From Lachnospiraceae bacterium YSB2008 (GTDB taxonomy: Bacteria; Bacillota; Clostridia; Lachnospirales; Lachnospiraceae): a stretch of DNA of 64,000 bases. This document shows, in pieces, positions 1 to 8,662 of the stretch. Where the stretch lies: positions 45,108-109,107 of the forward strand of contig JHWR01000011.1 of assembly GCA_000687655.1 (NCBI GenBank). The letters are read 5' to 3'. The position numbers and the translations under genes are program-made. Each line of letters begins with the position of its first letter. The stretch's first letter is position 1. The notes beneath the pieces were generated by a model. That model was not told the origin of the DNA and searched no databases. It saw only the letters and a list, made by a program, of their open reading frames with translations.

Positions 1-101
1 GACTCAACTATCACAAGATTATTTGACATTTTTCTACACTTCCTGGTAACAAAATTTGTATTTCTTCCAAACACACTGTTTAGGAATATACACCAATTTT
101 T

Positions 102-1202
102 TTACGGATGCAAGCCCACTTGTATATAATATCCTCTTTCAATCTGTTTTATTACCCCCATTTTTTCCAGTTTTATAAGTATACTGAGCAGCTCTCCCAT
201 CCTGATTTCAAGAGTCTCTGAAAGGTCCGGAGCAAAGACCGGCTCAGTAGAAATATGTGACAGAATCCTTTTTTCAAGTTCAGTCAGATTTAGAGTTTTA
301 GTTCTGCTTTTCTTTTTCCCTTTTACCTTTCCTAATACATCATAAAGTATTATATCCGGAGACAACGCAAGAGCTGCTCTTCCCTCCGATATAAGCATAT
401 TTGTACCTCTCGACATAGGATCACTGAGTCTTCCCGGGATTGCATAAATGTACCGATTCTGTTCCAGTGCCGCATCAGCCGTAATAAGCGTACCGGACTT
501 CTCCCTTGCCTCGATAACCAGAATCCCTTTGGATATTCCACTTATAATTCTATTTCTTAGTGGGAAATTATATATAAAAGGCGGAGTATCAGGTGGCTGC
601 TCCGAAATGATAAGCATCTTTTCGCCCATTTCCTCGTAAAGCTTAAAGTTTCGTTCCGGATAGCATATATTCACCCCACACCCCAGTACAGCGACTGTAT
701 TTCCTCCGGACTTCAGAGTCTCTATATGAGCAACCGAATCTATTCCTCTTGCCATCCCGGATGCTATAGTGATTCCTTCCTTAACCAATTCCCGGCAAAA
801 ATACTCAGCATATTCTCTCCCGTAGACACTCGGAGTCCTTGAACCTACAACTCCGATTATCGGTCCATTTTTCAGTAAATCAATATTTCCGCGAAAATAC
901 AAAACATATGGCGGGTCATGTATCTCCTTCAGAAGTTCAGGATATCTGCTGTCATATATTGTTATAAGATCAATATTCTTTTCAAGAAGTTCGTTCCTAT
1001 ATTCTGAAGCACTGAAATCCTCTATCTCTTTCTCGAATTCTGCTGCAACCCTTTCGCCGAAAAGCTCAGCTTTTTCCTCGTAAGAAAATGAAACGATATC
1101 CATCGGGCTTTTAACCAGGCTCATGATCTTACAGATCTTTTCAGGTCCGATAAGGCTGTTCTTTGACATCCAGCACAGTACGTCTTCATCCCTCAAAGGC
1201 AT
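102..1202 (-). CDS. dprA: DNA processing protein DprA (Smf)
   Basis: DprA binds incoming single-stranded DNA and loads RecA on it during natural transformation; it acts in the cytoplasm. The 366-residue protein has an N-terminal helical (SAM-like) part, then the Rossmann-like DprA domain with the typical GVVGSRTPSVYGR stretch (about residues 117-129), the GMARGID motif (about 148-154) and the PLRNRIISG motif. A C-terminal winged-helix part (about 305-366) follows. Length matches the family. The ATG start overlaps the end of the upstream comM-type gene by 10 bp, with AAGGAGG in front, so the two are co-transcribed. In Firmicutes dprA is often followed by topA, which would lie before the window start; positions 1-101 hold no gene I can support. 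Confidence 0.96.
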   Translation of the reverse strand: MPLRDEDVLCWMSKNSLIGPEKICKIMSLVKSPMDIVSFSYEEKAELFGERVAAEFEKEIEDFSASEYRNELLEKNIDLITIYDSRYPELLKEIHDPPYVLYFRGNIDLLKNGPIIGVVGSRTPSVYGREYAEYFCRELVKEGITIASGMARGIDSVAHIETLKSGGNTVAVLGCGVNICYPERNFKLYEEMGEKMLIISEQPPDTPPFIYNFPLRNRIISGISKGILVIEAREKSGTLITADAALEQNRYIYAIPGRLSDPMSRGTNMLISEGRAALALSPDIILYDVLGKVKGKKKSRTKTLNLTELEKRILSHISTEPVFAPDLSETLEIRMGELLSILIKLEKMGVIKQIERGYYIQVGLHP

Positions 1203-2764
1203 CCGTCCTCCTTATAATTGTTTTTATAAAATATAGCTTCATATATATCATCCTCAGTAATGTCATCATGATCATTTACATCCGCAACAGTCCTGGCCAG
1301 TCTGATTATCTTAAAATAGCTTCTGACCGAAAGATTATGCTCTTTCATGTAAGAAATAAGCATATTCTCTGTTCCTGTTTTCAAACCCATATACTCTGAG
1401 ATTTTGTTTTGAGGAACCTCCGAATTAAACTTATACTCAGTGCCCTCATATCTCTTCCTTTGTCTTGCCATAGCATCAGAAATGATATTCCTGGCCTCAA
1501 GGGTCGTTATTCCTTTTTTACGTTCAATCAGTTTATCTTTTTCAACAGGCTTTACTTCAATTGAAATATCTATCCTGTCCATGATAGGGTGACTGATCTT
1601 ATTTCTGTATCTGTCTATTTCAGAAGGTTTACAATGGCAGACCGTAAGATCAGGATACGCTCCGCAGGGACAGTTATTTCGAGCAGCTACCAGCATAAAA
1701 TTGGCCGGATATGTTATACTTTCGCTCTGTCTGGAAACAGTCACACATCTATCCTCCATAGGCTGGCGCAATGCTTCTATAACAGAACGCTTAAACTCAG
1801 GGAATTCGTCCAGAAAGAGTACACCCCTGTTTGCAAGAGTCACTTCTCCCGGCTTAGGATAGTGACCGCCTCCGATAAATGCCGTTTCAGTAACTGATGA
1901 ATGCGGGCTTCTGAATGGACGTTCCTCTATAATGGAATCATTGTCCCTTAGATAACCTGCTACGCTGTATATCTTTGTGACTTCTATCTTCTCATCGAGG
2001 CTGAGTTCAGGCATTATATATGGAATAGACTTTGCTGTCATTGATTTTCCCGCACCGGCGGCTCCTGACAGTAAAAGATGATGCATTCCCGCAACAGCAA
2101 CTATGAGTCCTCTCTTCATATAATCCTGTCCGATTATATCTGAAAGATCATTTTTTATTACAGAAGGGCGTTCATCCTTCCTGATTTCTACCTCAGACAC
2201 TTTTCCATCTGATAACTCTATAATTCTGTTCCCTATGGATTTAACATCTGAAATGTATCTGACAGCATCAGCTGCATCATATAGACTTCCAACCCCGATA
2301 ATCTGTATTTCCGATACAAAAGAAGCTTCCTTCATATTTTCTATAGGGAGAATTACTTTTTGGATACCGTTTGCAGCTGCATAGTGCACTATCGGAAGCA
2401 CTCCATTTACTGGATGTACTCTTCCGTCCAAAGACAGTTCTCCAAGTATCAACGTATCACTTGGATCAATGTTTACATCCAATGCCCCCATACTGAGCAT
2501 GATGGAAACTGCTATAGCGAGATCATAATTAGTGCCCTCTTTCCTGATATTCGCCGGATACAGATTGATGGTGACACGTCTTGAAGGAATATCTACACCA
2601 CAATTCTTTAGAGCCGTCTTTACTCGTTCACCTGCTTCTTTTACTGAGGACGCAAGATATCCTACCATACATATTCCGGGAAGTCCCGGTGATATATCAG
2701 TTTCAACAGATATCAGATTCCCACTTATCCCACATACTTTTCCGGAATACACTCTTCCATACAA
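1193..2764 (-). CDS. YifB/ComM-family Mg-chelatase-like AAA ATPase
   Basis: This family includes ComM, a hexameric branch-migration helicase that helps integrate transforming DNA in Gram-negatives; the role in Firmicutes is less clear. The 523 residues show an N-terminal LonC-like fold domain (1-170, with DLAIAVSIML), an AAA Mg-chelatase core with Walker A GAAGAGKSMTAKS (about 237-249) and Walker B GVLFLDEFPEF, the NCPCGAYPD cysteine motif, and a C-terminal domain with SVRSYFKIIRLARTVAD. The start is a TTG at 2764: GGAG lies 9 bases upstream, and the nearby ATG at 2760 is out of frame. It overlaps dprA by 10 bp, so a DNA-uptake/recombination operon is likely. Confidence 0.93.
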   Translation of the reverse strand: MYGRVYSGKVCGISGNLISVETDISPGLPGICMVGYLASSVKEAGERVKTALKNCGVDIPSRRVTINLYPANIRKEGTNYDLAIAVSIMLSMGALDVNIDPSDTLILGELSLDGRVHPVNGVLPIVHYAAANGIQKVILPIENMKEASFVSEIQIIGVGSLYDAADAVRYISDVKSIGNRIIELSDGKVSEVEIRKDERPSVIKNDLSDIIGQDYMKRGLIVAVAGMHHLLLSGAAGAGKSMTAKSIPYIMPELSLDEKIEVTKIYSVAGYLRDNDSIIEERPFRSPHSSVTETAFIGGGHYPKPGEVTLANRGVLFLDEFPEFKRSVIEALRQPMEDRCVTVSRQSESITYPANFMLVAARNNCPCGAYPDLTVCHCKPSEIDRYRNKISHPIMDRIDISIEVKPVEKDKLIERKKGITTLEARNIISDAMARQRKRYEGTEYKFNSEVPQNKISEYMGLKTGTENMLISYMKEHNLSVRSYFKIIRLARTVADVNDHDDITEDDIYEAIFYKNNYKEDGCL

Positions 2765-2932
2765 AATACCATTCTCCTTTACACTAAATCCTTCTCAAAA
2801 TGATATATAAATCTTAGCAATCGCATTAATTGGATTCAAGTTAACAAACTATGTAAAAAGCTAGCGTTTGTTGCGCCAATTTGTTCACATTTTAAATTGA
2901 AACAGATAGTTTAAACGAATAATCAAGTCTTA

Positions 2933-2961
2933 TTGCAGATTATGTAAATATATCTTATAAT
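2933..2961 (+). promoter_or_regulatory. Promoter of the diguanylate cyclase gene
   Basis: TTGCAG (2933-2938) and a perfect TATAAT (2956-2961) are separated by exactly 17 bases. They lie 35 bp before the ATG at 2996. The rest of the 231-bp divergent gap (2765-2995) is AT-rich, and I see no clear operator in it. Confidence 0.7.
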
Positions 2962-2995
2962 AAGCACAGGGGTTAAAAATACATTTGGGGGATGT

Positions 2996-4093
2996 ATGAG
3001 AAGACTATTTGACAGCATAGAGCATATTGATCTGAACGATCATAAATATGTTGATTTTTTCTTTAAATTCGTAAACATCGTATGTCTGACAATCCATCTG
3101 GCGATTGCCGCATTCTCCTTTGTTTCCGGTGCTAAGATCTTAGGATACTTTAATATCGGAAGCATAGTTTTTTATTTGTTCGGCTTCTGGCTTATCAAGT
3201 CCAAAAACTACACACTGTTATTCGTATTGACTGAGTTTGAGATAATAGCTCATTCATATATCGTGTCACTGCTTTTCCCTGTTTCGCTTGGATTTTATCT
3301 ATATTTAATTCCGTTAGTTCCTCTAAGCTTCTTCTGTTTTTATTTCGCCAGGACTAAAAGAATTATTGAAAAAGGTACTCTTGCTTCACTTATAGCAGCC
3401 ATTGCCTATAACTACTTCTACAACCTAACGGATTCTGAGAAAGCAGTATATACTGACATACTTACAGACGAAGAAGCTGATGTGATTCACGTGATCAATT
3501 CATTTCTTATCTTCATTCTTCTGATAATCATGTGCATCATCGTAATCACGATTCTCTATAACTATATCGGCGTAATAAGCAATGAGAATGATCTTCTGAA
3601 TGACGAAGCAAGTCATGACCCACTTACAGGACTTAACAACAGACGACTTCTTGATATAGAAATGGACAAAAAGCTTCATCTGTATGATATGAACAACACA
3701 CACTTCTCGATACTGATGTGTGATATAGACGATTTCAAGAAAGTAAATGATACCTACGGACATGACGAAGGTGACAAAGTACTTGTCGATGTATCAAACA
3801 TCATAAAAGAATGTACAAGGCCGGGTGATTTCCTTTGCAGATGGGGAGGTGAGGAATTCCTTATAATCCTCATGAACGCTTCCACCAAAGAAGCATCACT
3901 GGTTGCATACAGAATCAAAAGTGCAGTTGAGGCACATGTCTTCAATCTTGAAGAAGCAGATATTCACTGCACTATTACCATTGGTGTTGCAGCAGCCCAA
4001 AAGGGAATGGACAAAGAGTCAATGTATGAGCTGGCTGATTCAAGGATGTATAAAGGAAAGCAGACCGGCAAGAATAAAGTTGTATTTGAATAA
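2996..4093 (+). CDS. Membrane-bound diguanylate cyclase (GGDEF protein)
   Basis: It is predicted to make cyclic di-GMP from two GTP. Residues about 22-192 are very hydrophobic and form roughly six membrane segments with no recognisable named sensor domain. The GGDEF domain covers about 205-365. Its signature is GGEEF (284-288), preceded by the DPLTGLNNRR entry motif and MCDIDDFKKVND for metal/GTP binding. An RxxD product-inhibition site (RPGD, 275-278) sits five residues before GGEEF, so the enzyme should be active and feedback-limited. No EAL or HD-GYP domain is attached. It is monocistronic, with its own promoter and a terminator after the stop. The same window contains a c-di-GMP riboswitch. 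The activating signal is unknown. Confidence 0.93.
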   Translation: MRRLFDSIEHIDLNDHKYVDFFFKFVNIVCLTIHLAIAAFSFVSGAKILGYFNIGSIVFYLFGFWLIKSKNYTLLFVLTEFEIIAHSYIVSLLFPVSLGFYLYLIPLVPLSFFCFYFARTKRIIEKGTLASLIAAIAYNYFYNLTDSEKAVYTDILTDEEADVIHVINSFLIFILLIIMCIIVITILYNYIGVISNENDLLNDEASHDPLTGLNNRRLLDIEMDKKLHLYDMNNTHFSILMCDIDDFKKVNDTYGHDEGDKVLVDVSNIIKECTRPGDFLCRWGGEEFLIILMNASTKEASLVAYRIKSAVEAHVFNLEEADIHCTITIGVAAAQKGMDKESMYELADSRMYKGKQTGKNKVVFE

Positions 4094-4119
4094 AATATCT
4101 CATTTAGCATTATCAAGCA

Positions 4120-4158
4120 AATAAGCATCTGAACCAAACGATTCAGATGCTTATTATT
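4120..4158. terminator. Bidirectional terminator between the cyclase and the CobW-like gene
   Basis: A 14-bp inverted repeat (4120-4133 and 4142-4155, core AAGCATCTGAA) encloses an 8-base loop and ends in T/A-rich stretches on both sides. It lies between two convergent genes (stops at 4093 and 4189), so it can serve both. Confidence 0.8.
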
Positions 4159-4188
4159 ATATTTCTGAGTATTTTAATAAACTGTTTT

Positions 4189-5142
4189 CTAATAATTGAA
4201 ATAAACAAGTTCATCTTCTGCAGGACTGGTCTTTACAACCTCGTCAGCAAATATTACCGGTCCTTCACCTTCGAATTCCTTATAGAATTCCTTGTCTATC
4301 TTACCTTTAACTATTACCCAGTCTCTGTCTATAAGATTCTTTGTTCCGCCGTAGTAACACTTGAAGCCTACGAAGGCTATATCTGCAGCACAGCAAGTCA
4401 TGGCAAATCTGCCCGGAACGAATTCATTCTTTCCGTAATTGGATGGCTTATGAACCTGAGCCTTGAATTTGATATGCTTACCAAGATACTTATCAGGAGC
4501 ATCTGCAGCATCTATATAGAAAAGTCCGAAGTCCTCATCCTCAAGTACTATCTCATCCTGCGTGATATCATATGGAAGCACAAGTTCTTCATCACTTCCG
4601 TTATCTACACTGCCGTCAGCATTCTCAAATATTATCTGAGCACGTCTGTTTACAGCCCTGAGACTCTTTCTGTACTCTGATTTCTTTGTATTCTCGTTAC
4701 ATCTGTTGAAGATGATCATATCAGCATTTCTGAGCTGATCCATCATGATTTTCTTCATGTTGTTTACATATACGTCAAATGTTTCGGCATTTACAAAAGA
4801 AAGAACCTGAACAACAGTCCATCCCTTAGGAACACGTACATTGAAAATCTTATCAAGCTCCCACATACCGTTGTACTCGATCAGTACAAGTTCAGGCTTA
4901 TACTTACTTCCAAGCTCCAGAAGATGCTCGTCAGTAAGATTTGTATCATCTATAAGCTCCAGATGAATATTATTCTTTTCAAGTAACGCTGTATCATATT
5001 CAACTTCGCCTTCTTCAGCGACCAGAAGAAGTGTTGATTTGCCTTCATTAAACCCTCTGTCTATAAGAGTTTCCTTGGCAAATGTAGTCTTACCGCTTTC
5101 AAGGAAGCCCATAAAGACATATACAGGTATCTCTTTATTCAT
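4189..5142 (-). CDS. CobW/G3E-type P-loop GTPase fused to a TIGR03943/DUF1980-like domain
   Basis: The 317-residue protein begins with a G3E GTPase domain, Walker A GFLESGKTT (12-20), as in CobW/COG0523 metallochaperones. It lacks the CxCC metal motif of that family: the equivalent region reads VAEEGEVEYD. After about residue 205 comes a separate beta-rich part containing RFAMTCCAAD and DWVIVKGKI. This matches my memory of the C-terminal domain of the TIGR03943/YcgQ (DUF1980) proteins, which are often encoded beside permeases. The fusion is inferred from motifs, not from a profile search. The gene starts 16 bp after the His-rich CobW gene with a GAGGTG ribosome site, so the two are co-expressed. 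A role in metal (zinc-like) trafficking is likely but untested. Confidence 0.75.
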   Translation of the reverse strand: MNKEIPVYVFMGFLESGKTTFAKETLIDRGFNEGKSTLLLVAEEGEVEYDTALLEKNNIHLELIDDTNLTDEHLLELGSKYKPELVLIEYNGMWELDKIFNVRVPKGWTVVQVLSFVNAETFDVYVNNMKKIMMDQLRNADMIIFNRCNENTKKSEYRKSLRAVNRRAQIIFENADGSVDNGSDEELVLPYDITQDEIVLEDEDFGLFYIDAADAPDKYLGKHIKFKAQVHKPSNYGKNEFVPGRFAMTCCAADIAFVGFKCYYGGTKNLIDRDWVIVKGKIDKEFYKEFEGEGPVIFADEVVKTSPAEDELVYFNY

Positions 5143-5158
5143 GAGAAATCACCTCGCC

Positions 5159-6370
5159 TTATATTCCAAAGAGTTCTGCAAGACCGTCTTCTTTAAGCTG
5201 ACTGCCTATAACGCAGAGTTTTCCGGTATAATCAGGAGAACCTTTTCTCAGCTCATATTCACCCGGTACAAGGTCAAATTCAAGCCATGAACCATTCTTA
5301 TCAGGTACGATACCTTTTGCTCTGAGAATAATACCGAATTCATTGCTGTCCATATCTGACAGCTTATCAAGTATAGGACGAAGGTCTGCTTCATCATACT
5401 TAACAGCAGTTTCCTTACCCCAGCTTGTAAATACTTCATCTGCATCGTGATGATGGTGATGATGTCCACATGAACATACGCCGTTCTCATCATATTCATG
5501 ATGATGTTCATGTTCATCGTGGTCATGGTGATGATGATCATGCTCGTCATGGTCATGGTGATGATGCTCGTGCTCGTCATGGTCATGGTGATGATGCTCA
5601 TGTTCATCGTGGTCATGGTGATGATGCTCGTGCTCGTCATGATCGTGATGGTGTTCATGCTCATCATGGTCATGATGGTGTTCATGCTCATCGTGATCGT
5701 GATGATGGTGATGATGATGCTCATCATCTACCTCAGGATCATATTTGAAATTCTTCATGATATCTTCAATCTTAGAAGAATGCTCTATAGCATCGAGAAT
5801 AACATCTCCTGAGATATCATCCCATGGTGTAGTTATGATTCTTACATCAGCATTATGCTCTTTGATAAGAGCAACAGCCTCGAGTATCTTATCTTCTGTA
5901 ACATCCTGAGTACGGCTGAGAACAACTGTACCTGCAGCTTCAATCTGATTCAGGAAGAATTCACCGAAGTTCTTGATATACATCTTTGCCTTCTTAACAT
6001 CAACTACTGTAGTTGCACTGTTAAGAGCGATGTCAACATCCTGACCGGCCTTTTCTATGGCTTTGATAACATCAGAAAGCTTACCTACTCCTGATGGCTC
6101 AATAATAACTCTGTCAGGCTTATACTGTTCAACAACCTGTTTCAGAGCAACTCCGAAGTCGCCGACAAGTGAGCAGCATATACATCCTGAATTCATTTCA
6201 GTAATATTGACTCCTGCCTCCTTAAGGAAGCCTCCGTCTATTCCTATCTCACCAAATTCGTTCTCTATGAGAACAACCTGCTCATCCTTAAATGATTCCT
6301 TGATGAGTTTCTTGATAAGTGTTGTCTTTCCTGCTCCAAGGAAGCCGGAAATAATGTCAATCTTAGACAC
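5159..6370 (-). CDS. His-rich CobW/COG0523 metallochaperone GTPase
   Basis: G3E-family GTPase that should deliver a metal, most likely Zn, to client proteins. Walker A is SGFLGAGKTTL (8-18), the conserved metal site CICC is at 63-66, and EPSG marks the GTPase core (91-94). Residues 217-292 are a tract of seven imperfect DHDEHEHHH(H) units, followed by CSCGHHHHHH (299-308). The CobW C-terminal domain spans about 316-403. His-rich tails of this kind bind several metal ions in ZagA/YciC-type proteins. ATG start with a GAGGTG site. It lies 33 bp downstream of glgB and directly before a second G3E GTPase. I see no obvious Zur operator in front of it. Confidence 0.93.
   Translation of the reverse strand: MSKIDIISGFLGAGKTTLIKKLIKESFKDEQVVLIENEFGEIGIDGGFLKEAGVNITEMNSGCICCSLVGDFGVALKQVVEQYKPDRVIIEPSGVGKLSDVIKAIEKAGQDVDIALNSATTVVDVKKAKMYIKNFGEFFLNQIEAAGTVVLSRTQDVTEDKILEAVALIKEHNADVRIITTPWDDISGDVILDAIEHSSKIEDIMKNFKYDPEVDDEHHHHHHHDHDEHEHHHDHDEHEHHHDHDEHEHHHHDHDEHEHHHHDHDEHEHHHHDHDEHDHHHHDHDEHEHHHEYDENGVCSCGHHHHHHDADEVFTSWGKETAVKYDEADLRPILDKLSDMDSNEFGIILRAKGIVPDKNGSWLEFDLVPGEYELRKGSPDYTGKLCVIGSQLKEDGLAELFGI
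5495..5722 (-). repeat. Tandem 27-30 bp coding repeats (His-rich tract)
   Basis: About seven copies of a 27-30 bp unit on the minus strand encode DHDEHEHHH or DHDEHEHHHH. Units differ mainly by synonymous changes and one His codon. Copy number is likely to vary between strains through slippage. Confidence 0.9.
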
Positions 6371-6403
6371 CTTAAGTCACCTCTTTATCTTAATAAATAA
6401 TAA

Positions 6404-8611
6404 TTATCTCTTTTTGAATACGGAGATTGAAAGACCCGGAACTGTGATTGATACATAATTCTTTCTGTCATCAACCTTTCCTGCCTTTGACTGCTTAACA
6501 ACCTTGTTGTTATTGCCATCACCGCCGTATTTAGGATTGTCACTTGAGAAGATTTCCTTCCATTTTCCTGCTGTAGGAACTGCAAGCTTATAATTCTTAT
6601 GAACTATAGGTGTGAAATTACATACTATAAGAAGTGTATCTTCTTCTGATTTGCCTCTTCTTTCGAAGCTTATGATACTTTCATTTGCAGAATTCATAGC
6701 GATCCATTTAAAACCTGATGGATCCGTATCAAGCTCTGAAAGTGCAGGCTCTGTCATATAAAGCTTATTAAGGTCCTTTACATAGTCAAACAGGAAGCTG
6801 TGTGCATCAAATTCAAACAGGGACCAGTCAAGCTCTGATGACTCGTTAAACTCCTTCATAACAGCAAATTCCTGTCCCATGAAAAGGAGCTTCTTGCCCG
6901 GATGTGTCATCATGAAACCATAAGCTGTTCTGAGATTGGAAAACTTGTCTTCATATCCTCCAGGCATCTTACCGATCATGGAGCACTTCTCATGAACAAC
7001 CTCATCATGAGACAGTACAAGAACAAAGTTTTCACTGTATGCATAGACCATACTGAATGTAAGGTCGTTATGATTGTATTTTCTGTATAATGGATCGAGC
7101 TTCATGTAGGAAAGGAAATCATTCATCCATCCCATATTCCACTTAAGATCAAATCCAAGTCCGCCATCCTTAACTGAATGTGTGAGCATCGGCCATGCTG
7201 TAGATTCCTCAGCTATCATAAGTACGCCAGGGAACTTCTCTTTCATAACTGTGTTGAGTTCCTTGATAAATGCAATTGCTTCAAGGTTCTCGTTTCCACC
7301 GAATTCGTTCGGACGCCACTCACCACCCTGACGGCCATAGTCAAGATAAAGCATAGAAGCAACCGCATCCATACGTATACCGTCAACATGGTACATATCA
7401 GCCCAGTACAGAGCATTTGCAACAAGGAAGTTACGAACTTCATTCTTGCTGTAATCAAATATTAAAGTGCCCCAGTGAGGATGTTCTCTTCTGAGAGGGT
7501 CACTGCTTTCATACAGATCAGTACCATCGAATCTTCCGAGACCATGTTCATCCTTAGGGAAATGCGCAGGAACCCAGTCTATGATAACGCCTATACCCTC
7601 GCTGTGCATATGATCAACAAATGCCATAAAGTCTGATGGCTTACCATATCGAGAAGTAGGTGCATAATAACCTGTCACCTGATAACCCCATGAAGGATCA
7701 TAAGGATGCTCCATGATAGGCATAAGTTCAACATAGTTATAGCCTGCCTCTTTCATATATGCACTGAGTCTTGGAGCTATCTCTTTATAATTATAGAACT
7801 CTCTTCCATCTTCAGGTCTCTTCCATGAACCGAGGTGAACCTCATATATGTTCATAGGCTTACTTGCGACAGAAGCTTCACTTTCATCTCTGTTCTTTAT
7901 CCATGCGCTGTCCTTCCATGTATGATCAAGGCTGACAACACGTGTAGCATTTGCAGGTCTTACTTCGGATGAGAATCCATAAGGATCGCTCTTCATGAAT
8001 ACTTCACCACTTTTTGACCTTATCTCGTATTTATATATCTCTTCGCTTAGATCTCCCGGAATAAAGAGTTCAAATATACCTGAATAATCAAGCTTTCTCA
8101 TTGGATGAACCCTGCCATCCCATCCGTTGAAATTACCAACAACAGATACTCTGTCAGCATTCGGTGCCCATACAGCAAAAAGTGTACCTTCTACACCGTC
8201 AACAGTCATGGTATGAGATCCGAGTTTCTTATATATCTCGTAATGTATACCTTCATTAAATTTGCTTATGTCTATCGGATCGATAACCGGCTCAAATGTA
8301 TATGGATCGATGAAACGGCGTTCCTTTCCGTCATTCATCTTTGCTCTTACTTCATATTCAAATTCTTTCTTATCCTTTATACATATAGAAAAGAAACCCG
8401 GCACCCTGTCAGAAACAAGATTATACAGCTTATTTCCGGTAAGGTCCTTGATCTTGACAACCTTAGCATCAGGAATATAAACATTGACATAAACATCATC
8501 AATGCATTCGTGAATTCCGAGTATATGATGTGGATTATCATGTCGTGCCTGGGTAAGCGCCTCAACTTCCATCCAGTTAATGGCAAATACCGCTTTCCTC
8601 TCTCTCTTCAT
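6404..8611 (-). CDS. glgB: 1,4-alpha-glucan branching enzyme GlgB
   Basis: It transfers segments of alpha-1,4-glucan to make alpha-1,6 branches in glycogen. The 735 residues are slightly long for the family and contain an N-terminal beta domain, a CBM48 (FAVWAPNADRVSVVGNFNGW), and the GH13 barrel. The nucleophile motif DGIRMDAVASMLY, acid/base motif MIAEESTAWP and third acid motif LSHDEVVH are all present, followed by a beta-rich C domain. ATG start with GAAGGA six bases upstream. Its neighbours are not glycogen genes: a DUF1015 gene lies upstream (51 bp) and CobW genes lie downstream (33 bp), so it seems to be a stand-alone glycogen gene in a mixed operon. Confidence 0.97.
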   Translation of the reverse strand: MKRERKAVFAINWMEVEALTQARHDNPHHILGIHECIDDVYVNVYIPDAKVVKIKDLTGNKLYNLVSDRVPGFFSICIKDKKEFEYEVRAKMNDGKERRFIDPYTFEPVIDPIDISKFNEGIHYEIYKKLGSHTMTVDGVEGTLFAVWAPNADRVSVVGNFNGWDGRVHPMRKLDYSGIFELFIPGDLSEEIYKYEIRSKSGEVFMKSDPYGFSSEVRPANATRVVSLDHTWKDSAWIKNRDESEASVASKPMNIYEVHLGSWKRPEDGREFYNYKEIAPRLSAYMKEAGYNYVELMPIMEHPYDPSWGYQVTGYYAPTSRYGKPSDFMAFVDHMHSEGIGVIIDWVPAHFPKDEHGLGRFDGTDLYESSDPLRREHPHWGTLIFDYSKNEVRNFLVANALYWADMYHVDGIRMDAVASMLYLDYGRQGGEWRPNEFGGNENLEAIAFIKELNTVMKEKFPGVLMIAEESTAWPMLTHSVKDGGLGFDLKWNMGWMNDFLSYMKLDPLYRKYNHNDLTFSMVYAYSENFVLVLSHDEVVHEKCSMIGKMPGGYEDKFSNLRTAYGFMMTHPGKKLLFMGQEFAVMKEFNESSELDWSLFEFDAHSFLFDYVKDLNKLYMTEPALSELDTDPSGFKWIAMNSANESIISFERRGKSEEDTLLIVCNFTPIVHKNYKLAVPTAGKWKEIFSSDNPKYGGDGNNNKVVKQSKAGKVDDRKNYVSITVPGLSISVFKKR

Positions 8612-8662
8612 ATATATTCCTTCTCCTTTAAATTTATAACCTCTTATATTCCGTGAAATCTC

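Noticed and set aside
5495..5722. Regular short tandem repeats that look like a CRISPR array
   Set aside because: Units are contiguous with no spacers and encode an in-frame His-rich tract of a CobW protein.
5470..5812. Plus-strand His/Met-rich reading frames opposite the CobW gene
   Set aside because: They are mirror frames of the repeat tract with no ribosome site and are explained by the minus-strand gene.
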